A stretch of 64,000 nucleotides of DNA, taken from NCBI RefSeq assembly GCF_007829955.1, contig NZ_VIWX01000001.1, positions 372,001 through 436,000 of the forward strand. The letters run 5' to 3'. The notes under the pieces were generated by a model, which saw nothing but the letters and a program-made list of their open reading frames with translations, ran no database searches and had not been told where the DNA came from. A program made the position numbers and the translations under genes. The DNA comes from Saccharopolyspora dendranthemae (GTDB lineage: Bacteria; Actinomycetota; Actinomycetes; Mycobacteriales; Pseudonocardiaceae). Within the stretch, counting starts at the first letter, position 1; each line of letters opens with the position of its first letter. Shown in pieces: positions 16,813 to 24,836 of this stretch.

Positions 16813-18327
16813 TCAGGAACCGCTCTGGGAAGGCTCTGGGAGGAAGGTACCGCGTTTGAGGCTCTGCTCGATGGTTTCCAGGGAACGGCCCTTGGTTTCG
16901 GGCACGCGGAAGTAGATGACGACCAGCGCGATGACGTTGAGGGCCGCGTACACCAGCATCGCTCCGCCGAGGCTCAGCGCGTTCACGAGACTGAGGGCGG
17001 TGGCGGTGACCAGGAGGTTCGCGCCCCACAGCGATGCGGCGTGCAGACCGGTGGCCGCCGGGCGGATCCTCAGCGGGTAGATCTCCGAGCCGAGCAACCA
17101 GCCGACCACCTGGATGCCGCCGGCCTGGAAGAACATGAACGCCAGCAGCAGGACCAGGGCGAGCCAGGGGTTCGGCTGGTCCCCGGACACGAGGAACACC
17201 AGGCCGAACAGCGCGATCGAGATCGCGGAGCCCGGCAGCATGGTGAGCATCAGGCGTCGTCGGCCGAGCCGGTCGACCACGAGCTTTCCGACCACGGTCA
17301 TCACGACGTACACGACGCCGACACCGACGTTGGCCCACAGCGAGAAGTCCGAGGAGAAGCCGACCATGGAGAGGATGACCGGCGTGTAGTAGATCATCAT
17401 CTCGAGGCCGGTGATCTGGGTGAAGACCGCGACCGCGAGCCCCGCGATCAGCGCGGGGCGCAGCCACGCCTCGCCGAGCGCCGACCAGGGGCCTCCCTCG
17501 GCCTCGTTCTCCCGGCGCAGCACGTGGCGGATCTCCCCCACCTCGTCGTCGGCGGCCTTGCCGTCCGGCCTGACCCAGCGCAGCACCATCCGCGCGGCGC
17601 TGACGTGGTCGTTGTTCACCAGCCAGCGCGGGCTCTCGGGCGCCCTGAGCATTCCGATGATCAGCAGCACGGCGGGGACGACCGCGACCACGATCTTCCA
17701 GTGCCAGCCGGCGTCTTTGAACACCACGTTGACCAGTGCGGCGCTGAGAATGCCGAGTCCGATGGCGACGTTGAAGAACGTCACGAAGCCACCGCGCCTC
17801 TCCGGCGGCGACAGCTCGGCGATGTAGGTGGGGATCGTCTGGGTGCAGCCTCCCACCGCGAGTCCCAGCAGCAGCCGGCTGCCGATCAGCGTGAGGGGTT
17901 CGGGAGACATCCCGGCGAGCACCACGCCGACCGCGAAGATCACCGCGACCGTGATGATCGTCGCCCGGCGGCCGAACCGCATCGCGAACCACCCGGCACC
18001 GAGCGCGCCGATCACCGCACCGACCAGGATGGAGGCGGTGATCGTCTCCTGGATGGTGTGCCCGGAGAAGGTGGCGCCGAACAGGTCGTAGGACTCGGTG
18101 ATCCCGAAGTCCTGGGCGATCTGGATCAGGGTGCCGGAGATGACGCCGGTGTCGTACCCGTACAGCAAGCCGCCCAGCGCGGCCACGAAGGCCACGTAGT
18201 AGACGTTGCGGATCGGGTCGTCGGGGGTCTGAGAGGGCACGCCCCGCAGCTTCCGCTCCTCCGCGGACAGCTCCGGCTCGCCGCCGAAGTCCGCGCGGGT
18301 GGAATCCTCGGATCGTGGACCGGACAT
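16813..18327 (-). CDS. MFS sugar-porter family transporter
   Basis: A 504-residue, twelve-helix transporter with the sugar-porter signatures. These are GGLLYGYDTGVISGTL in helix 1, RFGRRATI between helices 2 and 3, PESPRWLV before the central loop, DRLGRRRLML between helices 8 and 9, and PETKGRSLE after helix 12. The start codon follows GAGGGGGGCGG. It imports a sugar, polyol or cyclitol, probably with protons. The alcohol dehydrogenase gene follows 72 bases downstream on the same strand, suggesting uptake followed by oxidation of one substrate. Confidence 0.93.
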   Translation of the reverse strand: MSGPRSEDSTRADFGGEPELSAEERKLRGVPSQTPDDPIRNVYYVAFVAALGGLLYGYDTGVISGTLIQIAQDFGITESYDLFGATFSGHTIQETITASILVGAVIGALGAGWFAMRFGRRATIITVAVIFAVGVVLAGMSPEPLTLIGSRLLLGLAVGGCTQTIPTYIAELSPPERRGGFVTFFNVAIGLGILSAALVNVVFKDAGWHWKIVVAVVPAVLLIIGMLRAPESPRWLVNNDHVSAARMVLRWVRPDGKAADDEVGEIRHVLRRENEAEGGPWSALGEAWLRPALIAGLAVAVFTQITGLEMMIYYTPVILSMVGFSSDFSLWANVGVGVVYVVMTVVGKLVVDRLGRRRLMLTMLPGSAISIALFGLVFLVSGDQPNPWLALVLLLAFMFFQAGGIQVVGWLLGSEIYPLRIRPAATGLHAASLWGANLLVTATALSLVNALSLGGAMLVYAALNVIALVVIYFRVPETKGRSLETIEQSLKRGTFLPEPSQSGS

Positions 18328-18476
18328 CCGCCCCCCTCGCGAAGTCTGGCGAAGAGCCGTGCGAATGCGATGCTATGGCACCGCGCACCTGGCCGCATCG
18401 CCGAACTCCGGCGCCGGAGAAACAGAAACACGCCCACCGGAACTCAGTCGTTCCCTGTTGCGAAGAGCGCACCAAG

Positions 18477-18546
18477 TCCCAGTTTTAGTCCAAACCGAGC
18501 CATGATCACGCCCGAAATGTCTGCTCAGTTATGACTAAAACTGGGA
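18477..18546. repeat. 70-bp dispersed palindromic element, copy A
   Basis: The element is bounded by perfect 14-bp terminal inverted repeats, TCCCAGTTTTAGTC and GACTAAAACTGGGA. The inner part continues the dyad imperfectly (AAC/GTT, GAGC/GCTC) around a loop that contains CCCGAAATGT. A second copy in opposite orientation lies at 62532-62601. The two agree at 61 of 70 positions, and eight of nine differences fall in one ten-base block of the loop. It sits in the 327-bp gap between the sugar-porter start and the IclR gene stop. Its AT-rich arms stand out from the surroundings. Confidence 0.9.
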
Positions 18547-18654
18547 ACTGGTGACCGCGTTGTTCGGGAGTGGTGTGAGCGCCGCAAGTCCTCACCGTCT
18601 CCTGTGGAATGTGCGGGGTGCTGGACGTTCTCGGTGGTGAGTCGGAGCGTGCGG

Positions 18655-19563
18655 TCACTCGGCTCCGCTGAGGCGTTGGGCGGTGGTGCGCAAGTGGGTG
18701 ATGCAGTGCTCGCGCTCGGAACGCCCGACCGACGCGCGCAGGGGCCCGAGCTGCAGCTCCCACGCGGCCGCACCGGTGGCGTCGAAGACGGGTGCGACCA
18801 GGTAGCTCAGCGGCAGGGGTTCCTCCGAGCCGATGTCGGCCGCGGTGTAGGGCAGGCCGCTGATGTCGGTCATCAGCGACCGCACCCGGGTGCGCAGCTC
18901 GCGCGGAGCCGGGTGCTCGGCGAGGTGGTCGACGACGTCGGCCAGCACGTCGAGCTGCGCGGGAGCGGCGGCTCCGATCCCCCAGGCGGCGACCAGGTCG
19001 GATCGCAGGAGGCGCAGGGCTTCCGCGAGCCGGTCGCGTTGAGCCTCCTCGGCGCCGGCCAGCCACCGGGTTCGCTCCCGCTCGGAGCGGAAGGCGACCG
19101 CGGCGGCGCCCGCGGGGGCTCGCAGCGGCACGACGGTGTCGGGGGTGATCCCCGCTGGGATTCGACCGTCACCGGCGAACACCGACACGAAGGTGAGTTC
19201 GGTCGCCGTGACCGCGCTCAGCGCCACCCCGCACCCGGCGGCCTCGGCCAGCTCGCGCAAGGCCTCCTCGGTCCCCGGGGGCACGGCCGGTTCCGGTGCA
19301 CCGCGCGCGATGAGGGCAGCCAGCCGCGCACCGAGCCGATAGCGCAGGTCGGTGCCGCGCGAGACCCACCCGCGCTCGGCCAGTGAAGCCAGGACTGCGA
19401 GCGCCGTGGATCGGCTCAGCTGCAGCTCGTCGGCGATCTCGGCCGCCCCGAGCGGCTCGGAGCGCCCCGCCAGCAGCTCGACGATGGCGACGACTCGCTC
19501 GGTGGGCGGCGACGAGGAACGTCCCTTGCCTTCCCTGGGCGAACTCCCTACCGTGCTATTCAC
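18655..19563 (-). CDS. IclR-family-like transcriptional regulator
   Basis: A 302-residue regulator. A winged-helix N-terminus (ERVVAIVELLAGRSEPLGAA, then EIADELQLSRSTALAVLASL) is followed by a GAF-like effector domain (ELAEAAGCGVALSAVTATEL onward). The DNA-binding part is a good match to the IclR layout. The gene is divergent from a cytochrome P450 with 54 bases between starts. That space contains the palindrome CGAATATTCG, so it probably controls the P450 and itself. Confidence 0.85.
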   Translation of the reverse strand: MNSTVGSSPREGKGRSSSPPTERVVAIVELLAGRSEPLGAAEIADELQLSRSTALAVLASLAERGWVSRGTDLRYRLGARLAALIARGAPEPAVPPGTEEALRELAEAAGCGVALSAVTATELTFVSVFAGDGRIPAGITPDTVVPLRAPAGAAAVAFRSERERTRWLAGAEEAQRDRLAEALRLLRSDLVAAWGIGAAAPAQLDVLADVVDHLAEHPAPRELRTRVRSLMTDISGLPYTAADIGSEEPLPLSYLVAPVFDATGAAAWELQLGPLRASVGRSEREHCITHLRTTAQRLSGAE

Positions 19564-19581
19564 ATACTCACTCTAACGATT

Positions 19582-19591
19582 CGAATATTCG
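19582..19591. promoter_or_regulatory. Candidate IclR operator
   Basis: CGAATATTCG is a perfect 10-bp palindrome in the short AT-rich gap between the divergent IclR and P450 genes. ATTCGAAT overlaps it as a second small palindrome. Use as an operator is inferred from position. Confidence 0.4.
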
Positions 19592-19617
19592 TGCAGCCAG
19601 TCAGGGAGGGTCCGCCC

Positions 19618-20832
19618 GTGACGACTTCACCGTTGGCAGCGGCCGCTGACCTCGACGACGTCGACTTCGCCTTCGAGGACGCGCCCGAGCTCCACCAGGT
19701 CCTCGCCGAGCTGCGGGCGAGCAAAGCCCACGCGGTGGTGCCCTTCGCAGGGGCGCACGCGGTGCTGCTGCTCACCCACGAGCTGGTCAGCGCCGCGTTC
19801 AAGGACGAGGACACCTTCCCCGCCTCGGCGATCTACCCGCTGACCACCGGCCCGGTCCTGGGCCGCACGTTGCAGTGCATGTCCGGGCGCGAGCACCGCA
19901 TCAACCGGGCGATCGCCTCACCACCGTTCCGCCGCAACCGCGCCACCGACTACGTCGAACCGATCCTGGAACCGCTCGCCCACGAGCTGGTCGACCGGAT
20001 CGCCGATCGCGGCGAAGCCGACCTGGTCGAGGAGTTCACCAGCACCTATCCGGTCCTGGTCATCAGCCGCCTGCTCGGGCTGCCGGTCGAGGACGAGCAG
20101 ACCGTCCGGCGCTGGGCGCACGACCTGTTCTACTACCCGTTCGAGCCCGAGGCGGCCAAGGCGAGCTCGCGGGAGTTCACCGACTACCTCCGGCCGGTCC
20201 TGCAGCAGCGGCGATCCGAGCCCGGGGACGACCTGATCTCCAGGCTGGTCACCGAATCCGCGGAGGACGAGGCGCTCACCGACGAGCAGGTGCTGTCGTT
20301 CCTGCGCCTGCTGTTCCCGGCAGGCGCGGACACCACCGCGCTCGGACTGGCCAACCTCCTGACCGGACTGCTGACCCACCCCGACCAGCTCGCCCTGGTC
20401 CGCTCCGATCCGCAGGAGCACGTGCCCTGGGCGGTCTGGGAGGGCCTGCGGTGGGAGCCACCGGTGGGATTGCTGCCGCGGTTGTGCCCGGAAGCCACCA
20501 CGTGGCACGGGATCGACGTCCCGCCGAACACGTTCATGATCTTCTCGATCAACGCCGCCCTGCGCGATCCGGCGAAGTTCGCCGACCCGCACCGGTTCGA
20601 CGTCACCCGCCGCGAGACGGCGATGCTCGCGTTCGGTCAGGGACCGCACACCTGCGCGGGGACCTGGCTGGCCCTCGCCGAGCTGCGCACCGCCCTGACG
20701 GTCCTGCTCGAACGGCTCCCGGGACTGCGCTTGCACCCGGCGGCGACCGCCGAGCAGGTGCGGGTGCGCAGCCAGGTCGGCGTCGCCCTGCGCGGCCCCC
20801 GCTCCCTGCCCGTCCAGTGGGACCGGCCGTGA
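19618..20832 (+). CDS. Cytochrome P450
   Basis: A 404-residue soluble bacterial P450 from GTG 19618, behind GGGAGGG. The oxygen-activation helix has AGADTTALGL, the K-helix has EGLRWEPP (ExxR), and the haem loop is FGQGPHTCAG with the thiolate cysteine. All catalytic signatures are intact. No ferredoxin or ferredoxin reductase gene is adjacent, so electrons must come from elsewhere. The IclR-type gene immediately upstream and divergent is its likely regulator. The substrate cannot be inferred. Confidence 0.93.
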   Translation: MTTSPLAAAADLDDVDFAFEDAPELHQVLAELRASKAHAVVPFAGAHAVLLLTHELVSAAFKDEDTFPASAIYPLTTGPVLGRTLQCMSGREHRINRAIASPPFRRNRATDYVEPILEPLAHELVDRIADRGEADLVEEFTSTYPVLVISRLLGLPVEDEQTVRRWAHDLFYYPFEPEAAKASSREFTDYLRPVLQQRRSEPGDDLISRLVTESAEDEALTDEQVLSFLRLLFPAGADTTALGLANLLTGLLTHPDQLALVRSDPQEHVPWAVWEGLRWEPPVGLLPRLCPEATTWHGIDVPPNTFMIFSINAALRDPAKFADPHRFDVTRRETAMLAFGQGPHTCAGTWLALAELRTALTVLLERLPGLRLHPAATAEQVRVRSQVGVALRGPRSLPVQWDRP

Positions 20833-20843
20833 ACCCGCGGACG

Positions 20844-20885
20844 CGCGCGACCCCCGGACGGACGGATCCGGCCGGGGGTCGCGCG
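20844..20885. terminator. Strong hairpin between P450 and cobN
   Basis: A perfect 14-bp stem, CGCGCGACCCCCGG / CCGGGGGTCGCGCG, with a 14-base loop lies between the convergent P450 and cobN stops. Confidence 0.75.
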
Positions 20886-20890
20886 GTTCG

Positions 20891-23800
20891 TCAGGCCGGG
20901 CCGTCTTCGAGGTCGCCCTCCGCCTGGAGGTAGACCTCGCGCAGCGCCTGGAGGGTCTCCGGGTCCGGTTCCTCCCACAGCTTGCGGTCAGCCGCTTCGA
21001 GGAGCCGCTCGGTGATCCCGTGCAGGGCCCACGGGTTGGACGTGCGCATGAACTCCTGGTTCTCGGAGTCCAGCACGTAGCTCTCGGCGAGCTTCTCGTA
21101 CATCCAGTCCGCGACCACGCCGGTCGTGGCGTCGTAGCCGAACAGGTAGTCCACAGTGGCCGCGAGCTCGAAAGCGCCCTTGTAGCCGTGCCGTCGCATG
21201 GCCGACAGCCAGCGCGGGTTGACCACGCGAGCGCGGAACACCCGCGCCGTCTCCTCGTGCAGGGAGCGTGTCTTGACCGAGTCCGGCCGCGTGCTGTCGC
21301 CGATGTAGGCGGCCGGGTCCTTGCCGGTCAGCGCGCGGATCGTGGCGATCATCCCGCCGTGGTACTGGAAGTAGTCGTCGGAGTCGGCGATGTCGTGCTC
21401 GCGGGTGTCGGTGTTCTTCGCGGCCACCGAGATCCGCCGGAAGGCGCTTTGCATGTCCTCCCGCGCCGGGACGCCGTCGAGATCGCGGCCGTAGGCGAAA
21501 CCGCCCCACACCGTGTAGACCTCGGCCAGGTCCTCGTTGCCGCGCCAGTCGCGGCTGTCGATCGCGGGCAGCACGCCCGCGCCGTAGGAACCCGGCTTCG
21601 AACCGAAGATCCGCATCGTCGCGCGACGCTGATCCCCGTGGGTGTCGAGGTCCGCCCGGGAGTGCGCCCGCACGAAGTTCTGCTCGTCGGGCTCGTCGAG
21701 GTCGGCGACCATCCGCACCGCGTCGTCGAGCAGCGCCACGACGTGCGGGAACGCGTCGCGGAAGAACCCGCTGATGCGGATGGTGACGTCGATGCGCGGA
21801 CGGCCCAGGTCCTCCAGCGGGATCGGCTCCAGGCCGTTGACCCGCCGGGACTGCTCGTCCCAGGTCGGGCGAACACCCAGCAGCGCGAGGACTTCGGCGA
21901 CGTCGTCGCCGGAGGTCCGCATCGCGGAGGTCCCCCAGACCGACAGGCCCACCGACTGCGGCCACGTCCCGGTGTCCGCCTGGTAGCGCTCCAGGAGGGA
22001 ATCGGCCATCGCCTGGCCGGTTTCCCACGCCAGCCGGCTCGGCACGGCCTTGGGGTCCACCGCGTAGAAGTTGCGGCCCGTCGGCAGCACGTTGATCAGA
22101 CCGCGCAGCGGCGAACCGCTGGGGCCGGCGGGCACGAAACCGCCTTCCAGCGCGTGCAGGGCGGCGGTGACCTCGTCGGTGGTCGCCGCCAGGCGCGGGA
22201 TGACCTCGTTGGCGGCGAAGGTGAGCACGCCGGCCACGGTGGAGTCGGAACGACCCAGCACCTCGCGGCAGGCGGCATCCGCGGCACCCGGGTCCCAGTC
22301 GAGGCGCTCCATCTCCTCGACCAGCGCGTGCGCCTGGGACTCGGCGTCGTCGGTCTGCTCGCGCGAGGCGCTGCCGTCCTCGGACATGCCCAGGGCTTCG
22401 CGGAGACCCGGCAGCGCCTGGCTGCGCCCGCCCCACATCTGCCGCGCGCGCAGCATCGCCAGCACGAGGTTGACCCGGGCCGGTCCGGTCGGTGCGTCAC
22501 CGAGGATGTGCAGCCCGTCGCGGATCTGCGCGTCCTTGACCTCGCACAGCCACCCGTCGACGTCGAGCAGGAAGTCGTCGAATTCCGCGTCGTGCGGGCG
22601 TTCCGCGAGACCGAGGTCGTGGTCGAGCTTGGCGGCCTGGATCAGCGTCCAGATCTGGCTGCGGCTCGCCGGGAGCTTCGCCGGGTCCATCGCGGCGATG
22701 TTGGCGTGCTCGTCGAGGAGCTGCTCCAGGCGCGCGATGTCGCCGTAGCTCTCCGCGCGCGCCATCGGCGGCACGAGGTGGTCGACCAGGGTCGCGTGCA
22801 CCCGGCGCTTGGCCTGGGTGCCCTCCCCCGGGTCGTTGACAAGGAAGGGGTAGATCAGCGGGAGGTTGCCCAGCGCGGCGTCCGGCGCGCAGGACGCGGA
22901 CAGGCCCGCCGACTTGCCCGGCAACCACTCCAGGTTGCCGTGCTTGCCGAGGTGCACCATGGCGTGCGCGCCGAAGTCGTCGGCGATCCACCGGTAGGCG
23001 GCCAGGTAGTGGTGGCTCGGCGGCAGGTCCGGGTCGTGGTAGATGGCGATCGGGTTCTCACCGAAGCCGCGCGGCGGCTGCACCATCAGCACCACGTTGC
23101 CGAAACGCAGTGCGGCGAGGACGATCTCGCCCTCGGAGTCCTGAGACCTGTCGACGAACAGCTCGCCCGGCGGCGGGCCCCAGTGCTGCTCGACCTGCTC
23201 GCGCAATTCCGCAGGGAGCGTCTCGTACCACTGCCGGTACCGCTTGGCGGGCAGGCGGATCGGGTTGGACGTCAGCTGGTCCTCGGTCAGCCAGTCGCGG
23301 TCCTGACCACCGGCCGCGATCATGGCGTGGATCAGCGCATCGCCGTCCTGCTCGGCGAGCCCGGGAACGGCGTCGGAACCCGTTTCCGGCCCGACGTCGT
23401 AGCCCTGGTCGCGCAGCGCCTGCAGCAGGCGAACGGCGCTGACCGGGGTGTCCAGACCGACGGCGTTGCCGATGCGCGCGTGCTTGGTCGGGTAGGCGGA
23501 CAGCATCAGCGCGACGCGGCGGTCGGCGGCCCGCACGTGACCCAGCCGGGCGTAGCCGACCGCGATCCCGGCCACCCGCGCCGCGCGCTCGGGGTCGGCG
23601 ACGTAGACCGGCAGCCCCTGGGAGTCGTTCTCCTTGAACGAGAACGGCACGGTGATCAACCGGCCGTCGAACTCCGGCACCGCGATCTGGGTGGCGGAGT
23701 CCATCGGGGACAGACCGTCGTCGTTGGCCTCCCACTGCTCGCGGCTGCTGGTGAGGCACAGGCCCTGCAGGATCGGGATGTCCAGCTCGGCGAGCTTGCC

Positions 23801-24502
23801 GATGTCCCAGGCCTCGTCGTCGCCACCGGCGGAAGCCGTTGCGGGACGGGCACCTCCGGCCGCCAGCACGGTCACCACGAGCGCGTCGGCGCCGCCGAGC
23901 GCGTCCAGCAGTTCCGGGTCGGGGCTGCGCAGCGATGCGCAGAACAGCGGCCGCGCTTGGGCTCCCGCGTCCTCGATCGCTTCGCAGATGGTGTGCACGA
24001 ACGCGGTGTTGCCCGCCATGTGGTGCGCGCGGTAGTAGAGGACCGCGACGGTCGGACCCTCGGTGGTGCGAGGCTCGCGCTCCAGCACGCCCCAGGAGGG
24101 CGCCGGAACCGGCGGTTCGAAGCCGTTTCCGGTGAACAGCAGCGTGTCGCTGAGGAAGTTGTAGAGCTGCGAGAGGTTCTCCGGCCCGCCGTGGGCGAGG
24201 TAGCTGTGCGCTTCGGCGCAGACACCGCCCGGAACGGTCGAGCACTCCATGAGCTCGGCGTCGGGTGCCTGCTCGCCGCCGAGCACGACGACCGGGCGCG
24301 GGCCCGCGAGCAGCTGGTCGAGCCCGGCCTCCCACGCGCGACGTCCGCCCAGGATGCGCACGACGACGAGGTCGGTGCCCTCGACGAGTTCCTCGAGCTG
24401 TTCCCCGGCTTCCACGCGCGCCGGGTTGGCGAGGCGGAAGTCAGCACCGCTGGCGCGCGCGCTGAGGAGATCGGTATCCGATGTGGACAAGAGCAGGATC
24501 AT
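20891..24502 (-). CDS. cobN: Cobaltochelatase subunit CobN
   Basis: A 1203-residue large chelatase subunit that inserts cobalt into hydrogenobyrinic acid a,c-diamide in the late-insertion (aerobic) route, using ATP with CobS/CobT- or ChlI/D-like partners not present here. Typical CobN segments include FGAHAMVHLGKHGNLEWLPG, GLSASCAPDAALGNLPLIYP, RRVHATLVDHLVPPMARAES and SVGLSVWGTSAMRTSGDD. The start MILLLSTSDTD at 24502 follows GAGGAA and overlaps the stop of a 26-codon leader ORF as ATGA. A cobalamin riboswitch precedes that ORF, so synthesis should fall when B12 is plentiful. The longer upstream frame reads through the riboswitch and was rejected. Confidence 0.95.
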   Translation of the reverse strand: MILLLSTSDTDLLSARASGADFRLANPARVEAGEQLEELVEGTDLVVVRILGGRRAWEAGLDQLLAGPRPVVVLGGEQAPDAELMECSTVPGGVCAEAHSYLAHGGPENLSQLYNFLSDTLLFTGNGFEPPVPAPSWGVLEREPRTTEGPTVAVLYYRAHHMAGNTAFVHTICEAIEDAGAQARPLFCASLRSPDPELLDALGGADALVVTVLAAGGARPATASAGGDDEAWDIGKLAELDIPILQGLCLTSSREQWEANDDGLSPMDSATQIAVPEFDGRLITVPFSFKENDSQGLPVYVADPERAARVAGIAVGYARLGHVRAADRRVALMLSAYPTKHARIGNAVGLDTPVSAVRLLQALRDQGYDVGPETGSDAVPGLAEQDGDALIHAMIAAGGQDRDWLTEDQLTSNPIRLPAKRYRQWYETLPAELREQVEQHWGPPPGELFVDRSQDSEGEIVLAALRFGNVVLMVQPPRGFGENPIAIYHDPDLPPSHHYLAAYRWIADDFGAHAMVHLGKHGNLEWLPGKSAGLSASCAPDAALGNLPLIYPFLVNDPGEGTQAKRRVHATLVDHLVPPMARAESYGDIARLEQLLDEHANIAAMDPAKLPASRSQIWTLIQAAKLDHDLGLAERPHDAEFDDFLLDVDGWLCEVKDAQIRDGLHILGDAPTGPARVNLVLAMLRARQMWGGRSQALPGLREALGMSEDGSASREQTDDAESQAHALVEEMERLDWDPGAADAACREVLGRSDSTVAGVLTFAANEVIPRLAATTDEVTAALHALEGGFVPAGPSGSPLRGLINVLPTGRNFYAVDPKAVPSRLAWETGQAMADSLLERYQADTGTWPQSVGLSVWGTSAMRTSGDDVAEVLALLGVRPTWDEQSRRVNGLEPIPLEDLGRPRIDVTIRISGFFRDAFPHVVALLDDAVRMVADLDEPDEQNFVRAHSRADLDTHGDQRRATMRIFGSKPGSYGAGVLPAIDSRDWRGNEDLAEVYTVWGGFAYGRDLDGVPAREDMQSAFRRISVAAKNTDTREHDIADSDDYFQYHGGMIATIRALTGKDPAAYIGDSTRPDSVKTRSLHEETARVFRARVVNPRWLSAMRRHGYKGAFELAATVDYLFGYDATTGVVADWMYEKLAESYVLDSENQEFMRTSNPWALHGITERLLEAADRKLWEEPDPETLQALREVYLQAEGDLEDGPA

Positions 24503-24579
24503 GCGGTGAATTCCTCGACGTGCTTCGTCGGCAGCGCGATGACTTCGCCGAGCGCAGGCGGCCAGGACGCGGTTCGCAT
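24499..24579 (-). CDS. 26-residue leader ORF translationally coupled to cobN
   Basis: An ORF of 26 codons starts at ATG 24577-24579 behind GAGAGAGGTG and ends in a TGA that overlaps the cobN ATG (ATGA). The peptide starts MRTASWPPALGEV and ends KHVEEFTA; I recognise no family. Its ribosome binding site comes directly after the riboswitch and a GGGG/CCCC hairpin. This is where a B12 riboswitch would block ribosome access, and cobN translation could then be coupled to it. It may be a leader or coupling ORF rather than a functional protein. Confidence 0.6.
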   Translation of the reverse strand: MRTASWPPALGEVIALPTKHVEEFTA

Positions 24580-24582
24580 GGT

Positions 24583-24775
24583 GCACCTCTCTCGGGGTCC
24601 TCGCCCCGGACATGGCTGGGTGGGCACGGCAGGCGGAGTTTCCTGGCTCCCGGATCGGCGCGCACCCCGGTCTTCCAGCCGAACGCGGCCGTGATCTCGT
24701 GGTGGGGTTTGCTCCCCGGTGACAGTGGCGGGACCGCGCCGGAATCGCACCGGCTTCCTCCCCCTGCTGCAGTCG
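24583..24775 (-). promoter_or_regulatory. Cobalamin (B12) riboswitch
   Basis: On the minus strand the sequence around 24720-24760 carries the conserved AdoCbl-riboswitch core. It reads GGAAGCCGGTGCGATTCCGG, then GCGGTCCCGCCACTGT with the B12 box GCCACTG. Downstream, GAGCCAGGAAACTC matches the later conserved arm. The predicted promoter places the RNA 5' end near 24775. The 3' part is a small GGGG/CCCC hairpin immediately before the leader ORF ribosome binding site, which suggests control of translation initiation. Confidence 0.93.
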
Positions 24776-24781
24776 TCGGTG

Positions 24782-24836
24782 ATCCTACCGACAGGCGCTG
24801 ATGTTGCAAACAAGCTGCAACTACCATGTATCGCCG
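24782..24836. promoter_or_regulatory. Divergent promoters for the riboswitch/cobN and cobG
   Basis: TTGCAA at 24804-24809 is its own reverse complement and can serve as a -35 box both ways. On the minus strand it is followed after 16 bp by TAGGAT (24782-24787), a good -10, giving the riboswitch RNA. On the plus strand TACCAT (24822-24827) could act as the -10 of a promoter whose start falls at about the GTG of cobG, although the spacing to TTGCAA is short. No ribosome binding site precedes cobG, so a leaderless mRNA is likely. Predicted from sequence only. Confidence 0.55.

Noticed and set aside
21020..24694. A 1224-codon plus-strand frame opposite cobN
   Set aside because: Shadow frame produced by GC3 bias; it also runs through the riboswitch.
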